Source of the DNA: Chara braunii
Lineage: Eukaryota > Streptophyta > Charophyceae > Charales > Characeae
Direction of reading: 5' to 3'
NCBI GenBank assembly: GCA_003427395.1
Contig: BFEA01000207.1
Location: 2,356,811 to 2,417,204, forward strand
Length of the DNA: 60,394 nucleotides
Part shown: positions 31,012 to 41,650 of the stretch, one piece after another
How positions within the stretch are numbered: position 1 is the first letter of the stretch
Layout: each line of letters opens with the position of its first letter
The notes under the pieces: generated by a model
What the model was told of the DNA's origin: nothing
What the model saw: only the letters and a program-made list of their open reading frames with translations
Database searches by the model: none
Position numbers and translations under genes: made by a program

Positions 31012-31200
31012 TATTTTGACCCCTTGGGAATAATTAAGTTCTGCCGATTTTTTTTGTTTTCTATTTAATATTTTTCCAACACGTTTTGATCCCTTGGGGG
31101 TAGCAAAGTGCTGGCAAAATCTTATCATTTTACTTGGTCATTTTCTTTGACGGCACACTTCAACCTCATGGGGGTAACGAAATGGTACCGACATTTTTGA
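31012..31200 (+). repeat. 70-72 bp repeat, three degenerate copies
   Basis: CCCCTTGGGAATAATTAAGTTCTGCCGA near 31,020, CCCTTGGGGGTAGCAAAGTGCTGGCAAA near 31,091 and CCTCATGGGGGTAACGAAATGGTACCGA near 31,164 are spaced 70-72 bp apart. A looser fourth copy lies near 31,565-31,600 (GGGGAAATGCTGCCGAAAATT). The GTGCTGCC(G/A)AAA core resembles the array at 54.9-55.4 kb. Confidence 0.6.
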
Positions 31201-31685
31201 AGAATTCGAAACTTAGTTTTCTCTTGACTCTCCTCCACCTCCTCGTTCTTTTATTTACTTTTATGAAAACTTTTTTTTTTTTTTTTTTTTGAATTGAAAA
31301 AAAATTGGACGTGTTTGACGTAGGGCAATTGGCATTTCAGCTCAAGACCGGAGGTACCAACCCACCTCATCCCAGGGTCAATGGCTAAGAGCATCCCGCA
31401 CCGGGAGACCTTTACGATACCCTGACGCACAAGTGTCCCCCTTAGTCCCCCTGAGGTGCTGCGAGCAACCCTTTCGTTCTCATGAAGAACTGCCTACCCC
31501 TTGCGGTATTTCGAAAGTTAAAGTTCTTGTCTTGTGTTTTCCTCTTCTCTTGGCCCCTCTTGAACCGATGGGAAGCGGGGAAATGCTGCCGAAAATTCAA
31601 AAGAAAAACATATTCCTTGTCTCTTCACCCCTTGCTTATATTTTTATTAATTATTTTTTTTTTATCTAAAAAAAATCATTATTTA

Positions 31686-31930
31686 TTTAGGCTACCAACC
31701 AGGCTGCCTGGGTCATCTTGTTTGCCAGTGAGGCCTGGCCGTGCAAGGGCCAAAGAGGGTTCAAAAAAAAAAAAAATAAATGTTATGGAAAAAAATAAAC
31801 TGAACAATGTTCGTCTTAGGGTCACATCCAAATTCTTCACCAAATTGCAAATAACAAATAAGGTGCAAAAGGTTTTTTTTTTTTTTTTTGGCCGAGCCGG
31901 GCTAGTGGTCCGGGACCACTCTGGTACCCT
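31686..31930 (-). mobile_element. MITE copy B, inverted relative to copy A
   Basis: Ends read AGGCTACCAACCAGGCTGCC and, inverted, AGGGTACCAGAGTGGTCCCG, related to the ends of copy A. The interior block (AAATAAACTGAACAATGTTC, then TTAGGGTCACATCC) is the reverse complement of the corresponding block in copy A. The two copies therefore form an inverted pair about 0.75 kb apart. Confidence 0.6.
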
Positions 31931-32229
31931 AACTATTTATTTATTTTTCCTTCCTCTTCCCCTTCATGGTTCTTACTCCTTTGATTAGGTTGTCGCTCTA
32001 ATCCCCCCCCAAAACCCGATTTGGATTTTCTTAGGGTTTTTCTAGGTTTTAGCGTTTTCCTAACCCTCTCCGCTCCCGCCTCCACCCGTCGATCACCCTA
32101 GACCCAAACGGATCCTCTCCCCTCGATCGGCTTCGCGCCACCCTTTCACACGCGACCCGCTGCTACGGAGCGCATCGACTCACAACTACCCACTCCGCCC
32201 CCGCGATCCCCTCCCTCTCACTTTTGGGT

Positions 32230-33360
32230 CTCTTTATCCATACACCAATGCATTTCCCCACCTCTTTCTCCACCTCCCGCCATGTTTACCCCGATCCGTC
32301 CATCGCACATGAACGAGAGTGCATCTTAGGAGATTGTTGCGGCACCATCCACCTCTCAAGCGCCCATTAAGCCAACAGTCCTCAGTCAGGCCCCTTGAGA
32401 CCGTCCTCGTGCCTTCCTCGCACCAATGCAAGCACTCTCAATGAGATTGGACCCATATGGGTGCAACTCAATGCCCTCGTCCTTGACGTCAGCCGCCTCA
32501 AGAGATCTCATCTTCATTCTTCCCACCGCTCTCACACTCCATTCCCTACCGACTCCCATTCCGGTTCCCTAGGACTTTAGACACAGAGATGTGGTGGTTC
32601 CCTCTTCTCTTCAGCTCAGGCCCAACACTCACCCTCAAGAGTGGTGAGTACCGTTGACGCTCAGTCCAGCCTGTCTGTTGTGGCACCTCTATCGGCCCTG
32701 TCACTCCTGTGGCTTCGACGATTGTCGTATGCAATGCTGGCCCAATACCGGTATCTGGCTAGGCAGGCTCATTTACCCATCCCGGTGCCGCTTCACAGCT
32801 CTTGTACCGATCTCGACATTACGGGTCGGAGTACTCCCTCCCCTTCTTCTTTCCTCACTTCCCCCTCAGGGCACTCTTCGGTTCGTGACTCCTCCCCCCA
32901 CTAGGGTGCCCTCTCCAACCCCACCACCTCCAACGTCACGCACCCAGCGCATGGCTACTCTACAAGCCACCATTGCGCAGGCTTAGGCGAAAATTCTTCC
33001 TTTGCGATAGCCTCACCCCTCTCAGGCTGCTCACCCTTCTTCCTAGTCTACCACCCCTTCCAGTTCTAGCATGCAGACTCGCTTCCCTCAACTTGTTTCC
33101 CCTCCTTTCACTCTTACCTCACCACTCCGTCAGAATTGTTTGCGGTCGTTGCCTTCACATCTGTTCGCCCCCCTGCCAGTGGCTACGACGCATAATCTAT
33201 TTCGACGCCTACTCCTGCACCAACCCTCATCTTTGCGCTTCAGTGCAGGCACCCCAACCACTCTTCCCTCGTCGTGGCACAGCGAACCCCCCCTTGTGCA
33301 TCTGACGGATTTATCTGAGTACGATAACACAGTCGACTCGTCCCAGTGGTTGTAGAGAGG
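32230..33360 (+). pseudogene. Pro/Ser-rich degraded ORF block, possibly gag
   Basis: Several plus-strand frames are open for about 60-110 codons and rich in Pro, Ser and Leu. Near 33,297-33,355 one reads HLTDLSEYDNTVDSSQWL. That could be the start of a gag capsid region, and frames beyond (33,400-33,490) read YDNPSFPWESYYVHRRR and PTFVDFTTLL. No zinc knuckle or pol domain follows on this strand. The high C content of the region inflates ORF length, so I am not sure it was ever coding. Confidence 0.3.
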
Positions 33361-34390
33361 CACACACACATTGGCGTTGACAACTACCCTCCATGAGATG
33401 TGGTGCGATGTGCTATTATGACAACCCTTCTTTCCCTTGGGAGAGCTATTATGTCCATCGTCGGCGCACAGGTGAGGTCCCCACCTTTGTGGATTTCACG
33501 ACCCTTCTTCAGGTCTGAGCAAGCCAGTTGCTGCCGCCAATCTGTCACCAGTTGAAGCCGCCACTCCTACAGGCTACAGTCTCTCTACCACCTCACTTCG
33601 CCGAGCAGTGCCGATACTATAAAGATCATCGTTGAACACATCGATCATCATCACGTCGTTTCAAGTTTGCCTTGGTCGAGAGAAGCGCAAAAAGGTCGAT
33701 GCTTCCACCAGGATGACCACAGAACCACGATCTGTCGCAATCGTTACTTCCACTACTATATACCTACCTTGCGTGCTAAACAACTGCGCAAACTGCAATA
33801 GATCAGGTTTGAGCCGTGGATGAGACACTTGGCGAAACTGCAGAGACGATCGAGGTTGAAGAATTCGAGCAGAGATAGCCAACTTAAGTGTGAAACTCAT
33901 GGCGATGACTGCGAGCAGGCGAAATCAAAAGAAGAGGAAGGAAGGGTAGGATCTTCGTCATTGCAAGAGAGAGGTGAGGGAGACGGAGCGGGACAGTCGG
34001 GGCAAGGAAGAGGACGAAGGTAGGAGATATGACGAACGATAAGAAGGGACCTATGACTTACCCCCGTCTCAGGAGGATGCGCACACTATTTATCCCGTTA
34101 GGGCTGAGTTCCACTAGGGGAAAGCAGCCAGAAAGTTTTGGAGCGAGTTTCTGATCGCGTGCACATTTACGTAGTTGTACCAAGTCCCTAATTTATGCTC
34201 AATTCGAGGGTCCGCATTCCCATCCCGGGCGTCATAACTGCTGATCTTCCTACCGTGGGTCAATTCTGTCATCCTTTATTTTTTTATTATTATTATTTTT
34301 TCATCCTGTCTCTTACGCGCCAATCTAGGGGACAACCTTCTCCATTAATTTGCCGTACTTTTCGGCCTTAGCCTTGAGGGACGCCCAAGT
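33361..34390. other. Unassigned sequence left of the minus-strand gypsy element
   Basis: A short Arg/Glu/Gly-rich plus-strand ORF at 33,820-34,023 has no domain. The 3' LTR of the minus-strand element should lie around 33.6-34.4 kb. I could not match it by eye to the sequence right of 40.9 kb, so the LTRs are either too diverged or one is missing. Confidence 0.35.
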
Positions 34391-34394
34391 GTGA

Positions 34395-35480
34395 TTAGAC
34401 AATTTCCGAGGTATCTCGGTTGATGTCGCGGAGAATATTGTTGGTCCGTAACTGAAAGGGGGAGAATTTTGTCGATTCATGAGGGGGAGCCCCCGTGAAT
34501 TCCAATGACTTGGTATACAGTCTCGGGCCAGGGAGGCACATCATTAACCGATAGATTCCGCCGTAGTGCGGTTTTAGGCATACGATTTGCATTTTTCGCG
34601 AATCCATTGGACTGGGAAACGTGCGGAGCAGTGTGTCGGAGAGCGAAGTCTCTAAGTGTCAACAACTCTTGAACTTTGACTTTGAACTCAGACTCATTGT
34701 TGGTTAAAATTTCCTTCGTATTTAAATGGGTATTGAGGTAGTTGTCGATGTAGGTAGTTATTTCCGATGCTTTAGGCATCTTGCAATGATAGACCTCGAT
34801 GTATTTAAAAAATGATCAGTTAAGACCTGCGTAGCACGGCGAACATGTTCGTTCCTCTCCACATTCGCACGTCGGTGCAAACAGCTCGCGAACGTGTTCG
34901 GGCGAACATAATTATTTTTTCGTAAAAAGAATATGTATATTTTTTTCTTTTTCGATTTTTGATTTTTAACTCACGTTTGGCTAAAAATTTGAACATGAGT
35001 CCAATACAAAAGTTGTTTGTCTTGTTGTTTTACATGATATATATTTGTTTCAGAGTTTTCTAAGATTGCGTTCGGAGTGTTTTGGACGCTACTTCGCGTT
35101 TGGGCGAACATGTTCGGGTTCGCCTTCGAACGCGGACACAATGGCACACCAATATCTGTTGTATCCATGTTGATGCGCTAAAAAGGACTTTCTACTTCCA
35201 TCGGCACAGACTAGACAATGTTTGGTCCGCAGATCGGTGCCCGATCCACGACACAGACTAGATAGTTGTCGACCACGTACCTGACATCTTTGCGAATAGT
35301 TACTTATGTAACACGTATTGCAAAGTGAGCAGCCTGCTCCTCGTTAGCGGATTGGTTTCAATCATACTGTTGGACTGGATGTGGAACCGTCAACCATAAT
35401 CCGGATATGTCTGTTTTATGCTTCTCTAGATAGTCGTTGATCCATATGAGATCTTTCGGTTGCCTGACGTCCGTCATGCT
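34395..35480 (-). pseudogene. Ty3/gypsy integrase, split by a MITE
   Basis: Read right to left, a zinc-finger part near 35,300-35,210 includes TIRKDVRYVVDNYLVC, leading to VESPF and RINMDTT at about 35,150. A MITE then interrupts the core. On its other side the frame continues FFKYIEVYHCKMPKASEITT, ILTNNESEF, LRHTAPHVSQSNGFAKNANR and STKFSPFQL. Catalytic residues are damaged: the second Asp is Asn (codon at 34,699-34,701, minus strand), and the Glu region reads FAKNAN rather than xAERxN. It is the last pol domain of the minus-strand element, in the correct order after RNase H. Confidence 0.8.
34833..35147 (-). mobile_element. MULE-like MITE, copy 4, inside integrase
   Basis: The left end TGCGTAGCACGGCGAACATG and the inverted right end (complement of GGCACACCAATATC) match the termini of copies 1-3, read in the opposite orientation. 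The interior keeps the GAACGTGTTCGGGCGAACAT block and the TTTTGATTTTTAACTCA block. It interrupts the integrase core between RINMDTT and the FFKYIEV segment. I could not find a clean 9-bp target duplication. Confidence 0.7.
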
Positions 35481-35499
35481 TCGTGTGGCTCTTCAACAA

Positions 35500-36030
35500 T
35501 TTGCAAGTTAATTTTGTCAACAAGATTTCGTCCCGACTTCCGCTTGTCGATGTTTCTCGTTATACCCGACCCATCAATTCTGACGTCTTCAAATCAAGCT
35601 TTCGTAGCAAGCTTATTTGTACGATAAAGAGGATACATTCATACTTTCCTAATCGTTCGATATTGAATACATGCGTCTTGCGTGTGATCAATGCATATGG
35701 CACAATCTGTCGGATCAACAAATCATGACTCATGTGGGTAAAATCCACTCTGTAGACTCGTGAAATGCACATGTAGAAGTAATTGAATTTAACTAGAAGA
35801 TCGGAGAAAAATACGGGGTGGGGGATTTGAGAGGGGGTGGAATAATCAGGGAGAGGAGAGGGAGCGACCATCACTTATGAGTGAAGATGCAAACCTTCCG
35901 AAGGTTTCATACCTCACTTTACTTGGGCTCGCTCTTTGGTTCTAGGTCGTTCCACGGGATCACTTCTTCGTTTGCGGAGACCTTGTCTGGTCGACGCAGA
36001 TGTGTCAGTCCATCAGCGTTTCCTTGTCAT
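35500..36030 (-). pseudogene. RNase H to integrase linker of the minus-strand gypsy
   Basis: A minus-strand frame from 35,874 to 35,560 contains PSPLPDYSTPSQIPHPVFF, LVKFNYFYMCISRVYRVDF and RKTHVFNIERLGKYECILF. It lies exactly between RNase H and integrase, so it is probably the linker and integrase N-terminus of the same polyprotein, though sequence motifs there are weak. Confidence 0.4.
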
Positions 36031-36438
36031 TTATGCTTTCGGTGACGAATATAAAATTTTATGCCCTGCAACGTGGTAGCCCATCATCCCATCATACCCA
36101 AGTAATCCTTTGAATTTTCTTAGGGTGAGGAGTGAGTCCTTATCGATAATTAACATGAACTTTTGGTCGTATAAGTATGCTCGAAAATGATTGATCCCCC
36201 ACAAAGTAACAAAGCAATCCCCCGTTGGCGCAGATTTGTTCCTTTTACAGGTAGGTTTAGTCTTGGAAGCATATTCCACCACATGTTCCCATTCGTTGGG
36301 TCCCATATGGGCTAACATTGTTGAGATCACCTTAGGCTGCCAATCGGTGATGAGAATAACAAGTTTTACCGGGGCCGGCCTAATAAGGTTGGGGCCAAAT
36401 TCAAAATTGCCTTTGGTTTTCGAAATGCTTGATTGCAT
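36031..36438 (-). pseudogene. Ty3/gypsy RNase H
   Basis: About 135 codons remain open and are very recognisable: VILITDWQPKVISTML, ANEWEH-type GPNEWEHVVEYASKT, then GDCFVTLWGINHFRAYLYDQ and MLIIDKDSLLTL. The catalytic Asp of ITDWQ and the Glu-equivalent region are in place, but the frame degrades after LRKFKGLLGY, and the polyprotein as a whole is interrupted. RNase H degrades RNA in the cDNA hybrid. Upstream (higher coordinates) is RT, downstream is integrase. Confidence 0.85.
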
Positions 36439-36472
36439 TACTAGGGAGATCTGATCGACAGTTGATCTTTCT

Positions 36473-37800
36473 TCAACAGATTGTGAGGGGTCCCACGATT
36501 GCCACAGATCCCTTAATAAACCTTCGGTAATACGAGACCAATCTTAAAAACATGCGAACTTGCGTTGGCAGCGGCGCGTTCCACATAGCCTTCACTTCTA
36601 AGGTTCCGACTACAATCCCTTGTCGGTAATCACGTGGTCTAAAAAAAAAATCTTTGTTAGGAAGAACTGACATTTATGGAGAGCGACTTTGAAACGCGTG
36701 TCTTTTAATACATGCAGCGCCAACTCTATGTGTTGCACATGCCTCTCGTAGGTACTTCAGTCCAAATTGTCATTTCGTCAAAACGAACATTTTATATTTT
36801 TTGAACAAATCAAAACTGCATTTTTTTGCCGAAATCCAGTCCAAATTTTTGGCTCCTGGGGTCCGGCGTTGAGAGATGGTTAACCGACCCCCGATTTTTC
36901 ACCTCAATTTATAAGAAAACCATAAGGCCATTTCAAGCAAGCTTCATACCAATGTATAGAGTGCAAAACACAAATTCTAATACTCCAAATGACATAAAAT
37001 TTGACACACATCAAGCTTGTCCAAAAACAAAAATAGGCAAAAAATAAAAATTCAAAAAAACATAAAATTTAACCCCGAAACCCTAATTTCAAGATCATTC
37101 ATGGTTACCCGGGGCCGAAAAGTGGGGGTCCCCGTTAAGCAATAGTGGAGAGATGGTTAACCGACCCTTCATTTTTCACCTCAATAGTGTCAGCGTTTAG
37201 ACTGGATTTCGGCCAAAAAACGCAGTTTTGATTCCGTTCAGAAATTATAAAATGCCCGTTTTGACGAAATGGCAGTTTACACCAGAATATCATCCATATA
37301 TACAATCACACAGTAGTTGATAATGCTTTGTGCCAGCTGCGTGTTTTGTGGAAAGTCATGTTCATCGCGCACTGAAAATGTAACTGGTGCATTGCATATT
37401 CCCATTGGGCAACGGATCCGCTGCTAGGTCATTTAAACAAGGACGAATGTCATTTTCGGGCGGTTCTCAGTTTTTATGAGATGGTGATGAAATCGATGGC
37501 AGACATCGAACTTGCTTAAAAGGTGCGCAGCTCCAATAGCATCCAGCAACTCTTCAATCCGCATGAGATGGTGAACATCTTTGATTGTGGTATCATTCAG
37601 TTTTCGATAGTCAATTTAAATCCGAATTCCTCCCGTCGTCGTTGGTACAATTACCACCGAAAATGATCAGGGCCCAATCGCTAGTTCGATCCATTCATTA
37701 GCTTCAAACTCCTTGGTTCTTGGAAACATGGCAAACCACCGCGTAATGATTTCCCGTAATGATTTCGTACTCGATTACACTCGCTATACCGATGTTGTGA
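36473..37800 (-). pseudogene. Ty3/gypsy reverse transcriptase, split by a MITE
   Basis: From 37,680 downward the minus strand reads VVIVPTTTGGIRI, IDYRKLNDTTIKDVHHLMRI, EELLDAIGAAHLLSKFDVCH, then PMGICNAPVTFSV and CVIVYMDDIL at about 37,300. The catalytic YMDD is intact. A 515-bp MITE follows. The frame then resumes with STYERHVQHIELALHVLKD at about 36,750 and continues PTQVRMFLRLVSYYRRFIKG near 36,560. At least one frameshift and several stops remain. The domain order is gag, RT, RNase H, integrase, all on the minus strand. Confidence 0.85.
36764..37278 (-). mobile_element. MITE with ~90-bp inverted repeats inside RT
   Basis: The first ~90 bp (AATTGTCATTTCGTCAAAAC..., then GCCGAAATCCAGTC) are the inverse of the last ~90 bp (...GACTGGATTTCGGC, then GTTTTGACGAAATGGCAGTT). 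The interior has a direct repeat built on GAGAGATGGTTAACCGACCC at 36,869 and 37,148. It cuts the RT just after YMDDILV, and removing it would rejoin the two RT parts almost in frame. GTTAACGGGGACC-like interior phrases recur near 1,270, 2,870 and 37,130. Confidence 0.85.
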
Positions 37801-37852
37801 TCATGCAACTCAATACAACAACATATCCATGCAATATCTCTTTCAAAAGCTT

Positions 37853-39440
37853 CTATATTTCTTTAGGTACATGAGACAGGACTATGATCGTTGGATTGGT
37901 ACAAAAAATATCGAGTTGAATCCTAGGCGAATCGAGGTCAGGTCGATGCATTCCCTCTATGCTGAAAAACATGGAACAGTTGGTTCTGACTAAAAACAGA
38001 GTGACAAGCATTTGTGACTCTGCGGGACTGATCATTTCAGTTTCCTTCCCTTCTCTGTCAATGTATGGATTAGTGGTGCTCACCACATTCTTAAATCTCG
38101 ATAGCTCCGTCATTTAGTCCAGGAGATCTGGAACGTCACTAATCGGTGCGTCTGCATTCTCCTTAATGAATCCTACTAGTGCGTTTTTGTGAGCAAAGGC
38201 CAAGGCAAGGAGGCAGAGAGATCAAGATATTGCATCATTTCTTGGTAACTCCTTCGGAGAGAAAGTGTAAAAGTATGAGGGGGTTCTTAAAGGTCAGCCA
38301 TATCCACGATCGGCAGTATAGGTTCTTTGAAGAAAAACGCAGCACAGATTCGGGTTCCGGTGAGAGTGAGAAATGACAAAGGAGACGAGGGAGCAAAGTT
38401 ATACGTAATACTTTTTATATTTTAACAAAAAAAATGAACAGTTCATAAAACCATCCAGAATACTTCTTTGGTTTCCTGAACAAAGAGCCGGACCAACTCG
38501 CTTCACTCTTCTTCAATTGGCATGTTGTCCAAAGCTCTGCGTAGTCTCTCTCATCATAGTCATTTTCCTCAGAAGAGAGAGACTCATCGTTGTTTTCTTC
38601 GGATAAGTTACTTTTTATTTCGTCTAATCTCGTCTCTTGTCTCCTGATTATTCCTATTTATACCACCTTATCTACCATTCTCATAGCCTTTTTCAGGGGA
38701 CACATGAAAATACGCAAGAGAACAATTTATGGTTTTCATCCATTTTGGATTAAAATGAGTTGTTTTGAATCGAAATGCAAACGTGCGCTTAGAACCATAG
38801 TCTAGGGAAGTCCCAGTCAGACTGAATACGATTGCACATCAATTACTAATGCATTCACCAACACATGCACTCACCCAACCTTAACTACCACATTTTCAGT
38901 CATCCCTACGATGTTCAGGGTTTCTTCATCAACCGAGACATAATTGTCCTTTCCTGAAAGGGGAAGGATGAAGTTTAATCGTCTGGTTTTTCAAACGTAT
39001 CGACTACTATCGAGTGAAAGCACAACGACGGATGATACTGTGCCAATTAAGGCATTGAACGACTTTCCCAGACTCTACAATCACACTCCGCACTTTTTCA
39101 TAACACTTGTTGAACACGGATAAAGTGATCTTTCTTTTCGTAAGAAATTGTTGTCACTCGAGTGCCCTCAAACGTTTCCTTTTTATTCGGAGGATGAACA
39201 ACAACTATGGGATTGGAAAGGGAAGGCGCCAATTCTGCCATCTCCTCGCTTTTCTTTAGCATTCCTTGGATACGCTGGTATGTGAGTCACTTCTGGTTCT
39301 TTTGAGATTGTTGATGGAGCTTATCGTTTGCAGTCTCCGAGATTGTTAGGATATGGCCAACTGGAACAGGGACTCGAATATCTAGTCTCTTCAACGTTTG
39401 TAGGACATCGATTTTTCCTGTCCGGAACAGAGGTCCAGGT
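37853..39440 (-). pseudogene. Protease and linker region of the minus-strand gypsy
   Basis: This 1.6-kb stretch lies between gag and RT, where the protease belongs. An 86-codon minus-strand frame at 38,113-37,853 is protein-like but shows no D-S/T-G active site. Frames near 39,150-38,930 contain KDNYVSVDEETLNIVGM and LIGTVSSVVVLSLDS, which could be protease strands. I could not identify the catalytic triplet. A 71-codon plus-strand ORF at 38,590-38,805 is probably chance. Confidence 0.4.
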
Positions 39441-39442
39441 TC

Positions 39443-40860
39443 CTATTTGCATTCCACCCATTCAAGCTCATCTTTACCAAACCGAATACCTCTACTAACC
39501 AACTGAATGTACTTTGTTGGATTGACAACATCTGCGGCTTCATAGGAAGCTGCAGAAGTCGACGCGGTCATATCTGCAGGCAGAAGAGAAATTGGGGAAG
39601 GACAATCAAATCTTGATTCTCCTGCTCCTTCGAGTAATGTAGCTACTCGTCCTTGATTAGTGGTCACCGAAGCGTTCACATGAGGGGATTGATTTCACTT
39701 TGGAAGGGGCAGTCCCGGGTAAATTGCTCGGGATGCTTACAATTTTAACATTCCACTCTTCTTGGATGACCAACAACTTGGTAACGTATATGGGGAGCAG
39801 GGAGAGCAGCTTGCGTCAGTATGGAAGCGCCCGACAACAAGGGGTAAAAAGAAGGAGAAGGACTAATGTGTGACGTTTTTGCACTCGCGCTCATCAGTTC
39901 CCACAATACTTGCTCTAATCGATCCATCTGCGAGGTCGAGTCTGTATCAAATAATTCATCAACTCCAATTGTCGGGAAGTGGCCATGTGAATCATATGAG
40001 TTAGGTGAAGGTTGGTGATGGGTACTTGTGTCGATGACTGAGGTAAGACCGCGGTTATAGGGGCTAACTTGGAAGGAGGAGGAGAGGAAGGAGGATAGAT
40101 GATAGAAAGGGGGGTACGAGGGACATGACTCGGTGGTGGTCCGCCTGGATTTTCGGGATCAAGGGGGTGATAAAATTGCCCGATTGATCTTAGTTAAAAT
40201 TGTCGTTTTGGAGTCACGTTTTCTATCGTATAAGCTATATCTTCCTCACCCTAATCTATGTACTTGCTTGTATCTTGAGAATCTACCTCGACTGCCTTTG
40301 CGATGATCGTCGGTAGTTAAGTCGTTTAGGAGAGAGTTTCTTTTTCAGCTTTGCCTTTAAGACCGGATTGCAAAGATGATCTATGAACCAGTCTCAAAGA
40401 ACAGTTTCTTCCCGTCCAAACTTATGCAGAGCTGTTTGAAATCTATCCACAAAGTCATGCAACAACTCCTCTGGTTCTTGAAGGTGCGTTTTCTGTATGA
40501 ACCACGTTACGGTAGCGTCCTCGCTCACCTCATCGAATCTTGCTAAAAACGCGGTTTTGAACGTAGCCCAATCTACCCATCTATGGTGTTTAAACCAATC
40601 GTGAGTCATTTTTCTTACAAGCAAGGTGATGACTCGGGGAAAATAGTTGCGTCATAATCCAGAGCTTCCACAACTTCGAGCCATGCCTTAAGATGAGTGT
40701 GATTAGGATAGAATGGAAAGGTGGTTGGGACACTTACCATTACTAGTAGGCCAAGTACATCAACATTATCCATGGTTGCCTCGTCTCTCACCTCCGCAGA
40801 CCTGTTCCGAGTGACAGAAGGACTCCTTTGGTTCGAACGAGCCAGTGTTCGCCCTCTCAC
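39443..40860 (-). pseudogene. Ty3/gypsy gag of the minus-strand element
   Basis: Translation from 40,860 gives MRGRTLARSNQRSPSVTRNR, then PFYPNHTHLKAWLEVVEAL (capsid start). A frameshift near 40,620 leads to HDWFKHHRWVDWATFKTAFL, FDEVSEDATV and LLHDFVDRFQTALHKFG. The W-x-x-F-K-x-x-F-L-x-x-F and DFVxRFQ pattern is characteristic of retrotransposon gag. The C-terminal part (39,679-39,443) is Ala/Ser/Thr-rich and no zinc knuckle was found. The start codon is about 30 bp from the primer-binding site. Confidence 0.75.
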
Positions 40861-40893
40861 AAACTTATCTCACTATCATAAAAACCGACACGT

Positions 40894-40910
40894 GTTGGCT
40901 CCGATACCAA
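40894..40910 (-). promoter_or_regulatory. Primer-binding site (iMet-tRNA type)
   Basis: On the minus strand the sequence reads TTGGTATCGGAGCCAAC, very close to the TGGTATCAGAGCC site complementary to plant initiator Met tRNA. It lies between gag and the sequence to the right, so the 5' LTR of the minus-strand gypsy must begin at about 40,911 and extend rightwards. Confidence 0.7.
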
Positions 40911-41650
40911 CCTCACGCCTTGTATTGTCTTTCCGTCAGAGTGATTAAAAATGCGAAACAGGCCCTAAAAGAACAAAAAAATAGGGCGTGCCAAGGATTT
41001 TGGGAAAATTGAGTGTGGGGATACAGAAGGAACTGAAATCCTCCATGTGGTTCCGGTTTTAGTGAGGAATGACCATCGTCGTGTGGGAAAGGAATAGTGC
41101 GCGCTGCTTTGAAACGTTCATTTAATCCAAAAAGTATCTTTGAACTTCCATGCGGGCAACTCAACGTGTTTTGAAACGAAAAGGCGGGGGTACGTACGTG
41201 GGATCCCGGTTTCAAATTAAGTCTCGACGTCGCTCGGTATAGAGCGCGGAATCCGACGTGGACAGTCTCAACCTGGTCGCCCTTTCCTTTCGCCCTTTCC
41301 TTGTGTTCGTCCTCGTCACCTGCCTGGTAGTGGAACCCCTTTTCTCGATAACGGTTGTTATGGCGGCAATCACTACATAGAGCGTTGGACCAATGAGGTG
41401 CCACCGTGCCACTGCCGTCCACGAGATGACAATCAAGGCAATAATAAGGAGTACGACGGGAAGTGAGTATCAACAATGACAAAACCAGCGCTCATTTCAA
41501 GAGCAAATTAGAAGCGCCCTCTGATCTTTACGACGGCTTTTTGTACGTCCCACTGAGATACACGTGTCCTTCCGTCCTTATATGGGAACGTGCGTCGTGG
41601 GGATATGGGAAGTCCGCGCCTAGTCGGACGGTGTAATCGGTCCACATGGC
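40911..41650 (-). repeat. Putative 5' LTR of the minus-strand gypsy element
   Basis: Placed by its position next to the primer site. The block at 40,985-41,060 (GGGCGTGCCAAGGATTTTGGGAAAA and GGAACTGAAATCCT phrases) matches 47,305-47,365, so an LTR-related fragment also exists there. The outer boundary and the partner LTR were not found. The ORFs at 40,913-41,482 are LTR artefacts. Confidence 0.5.
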
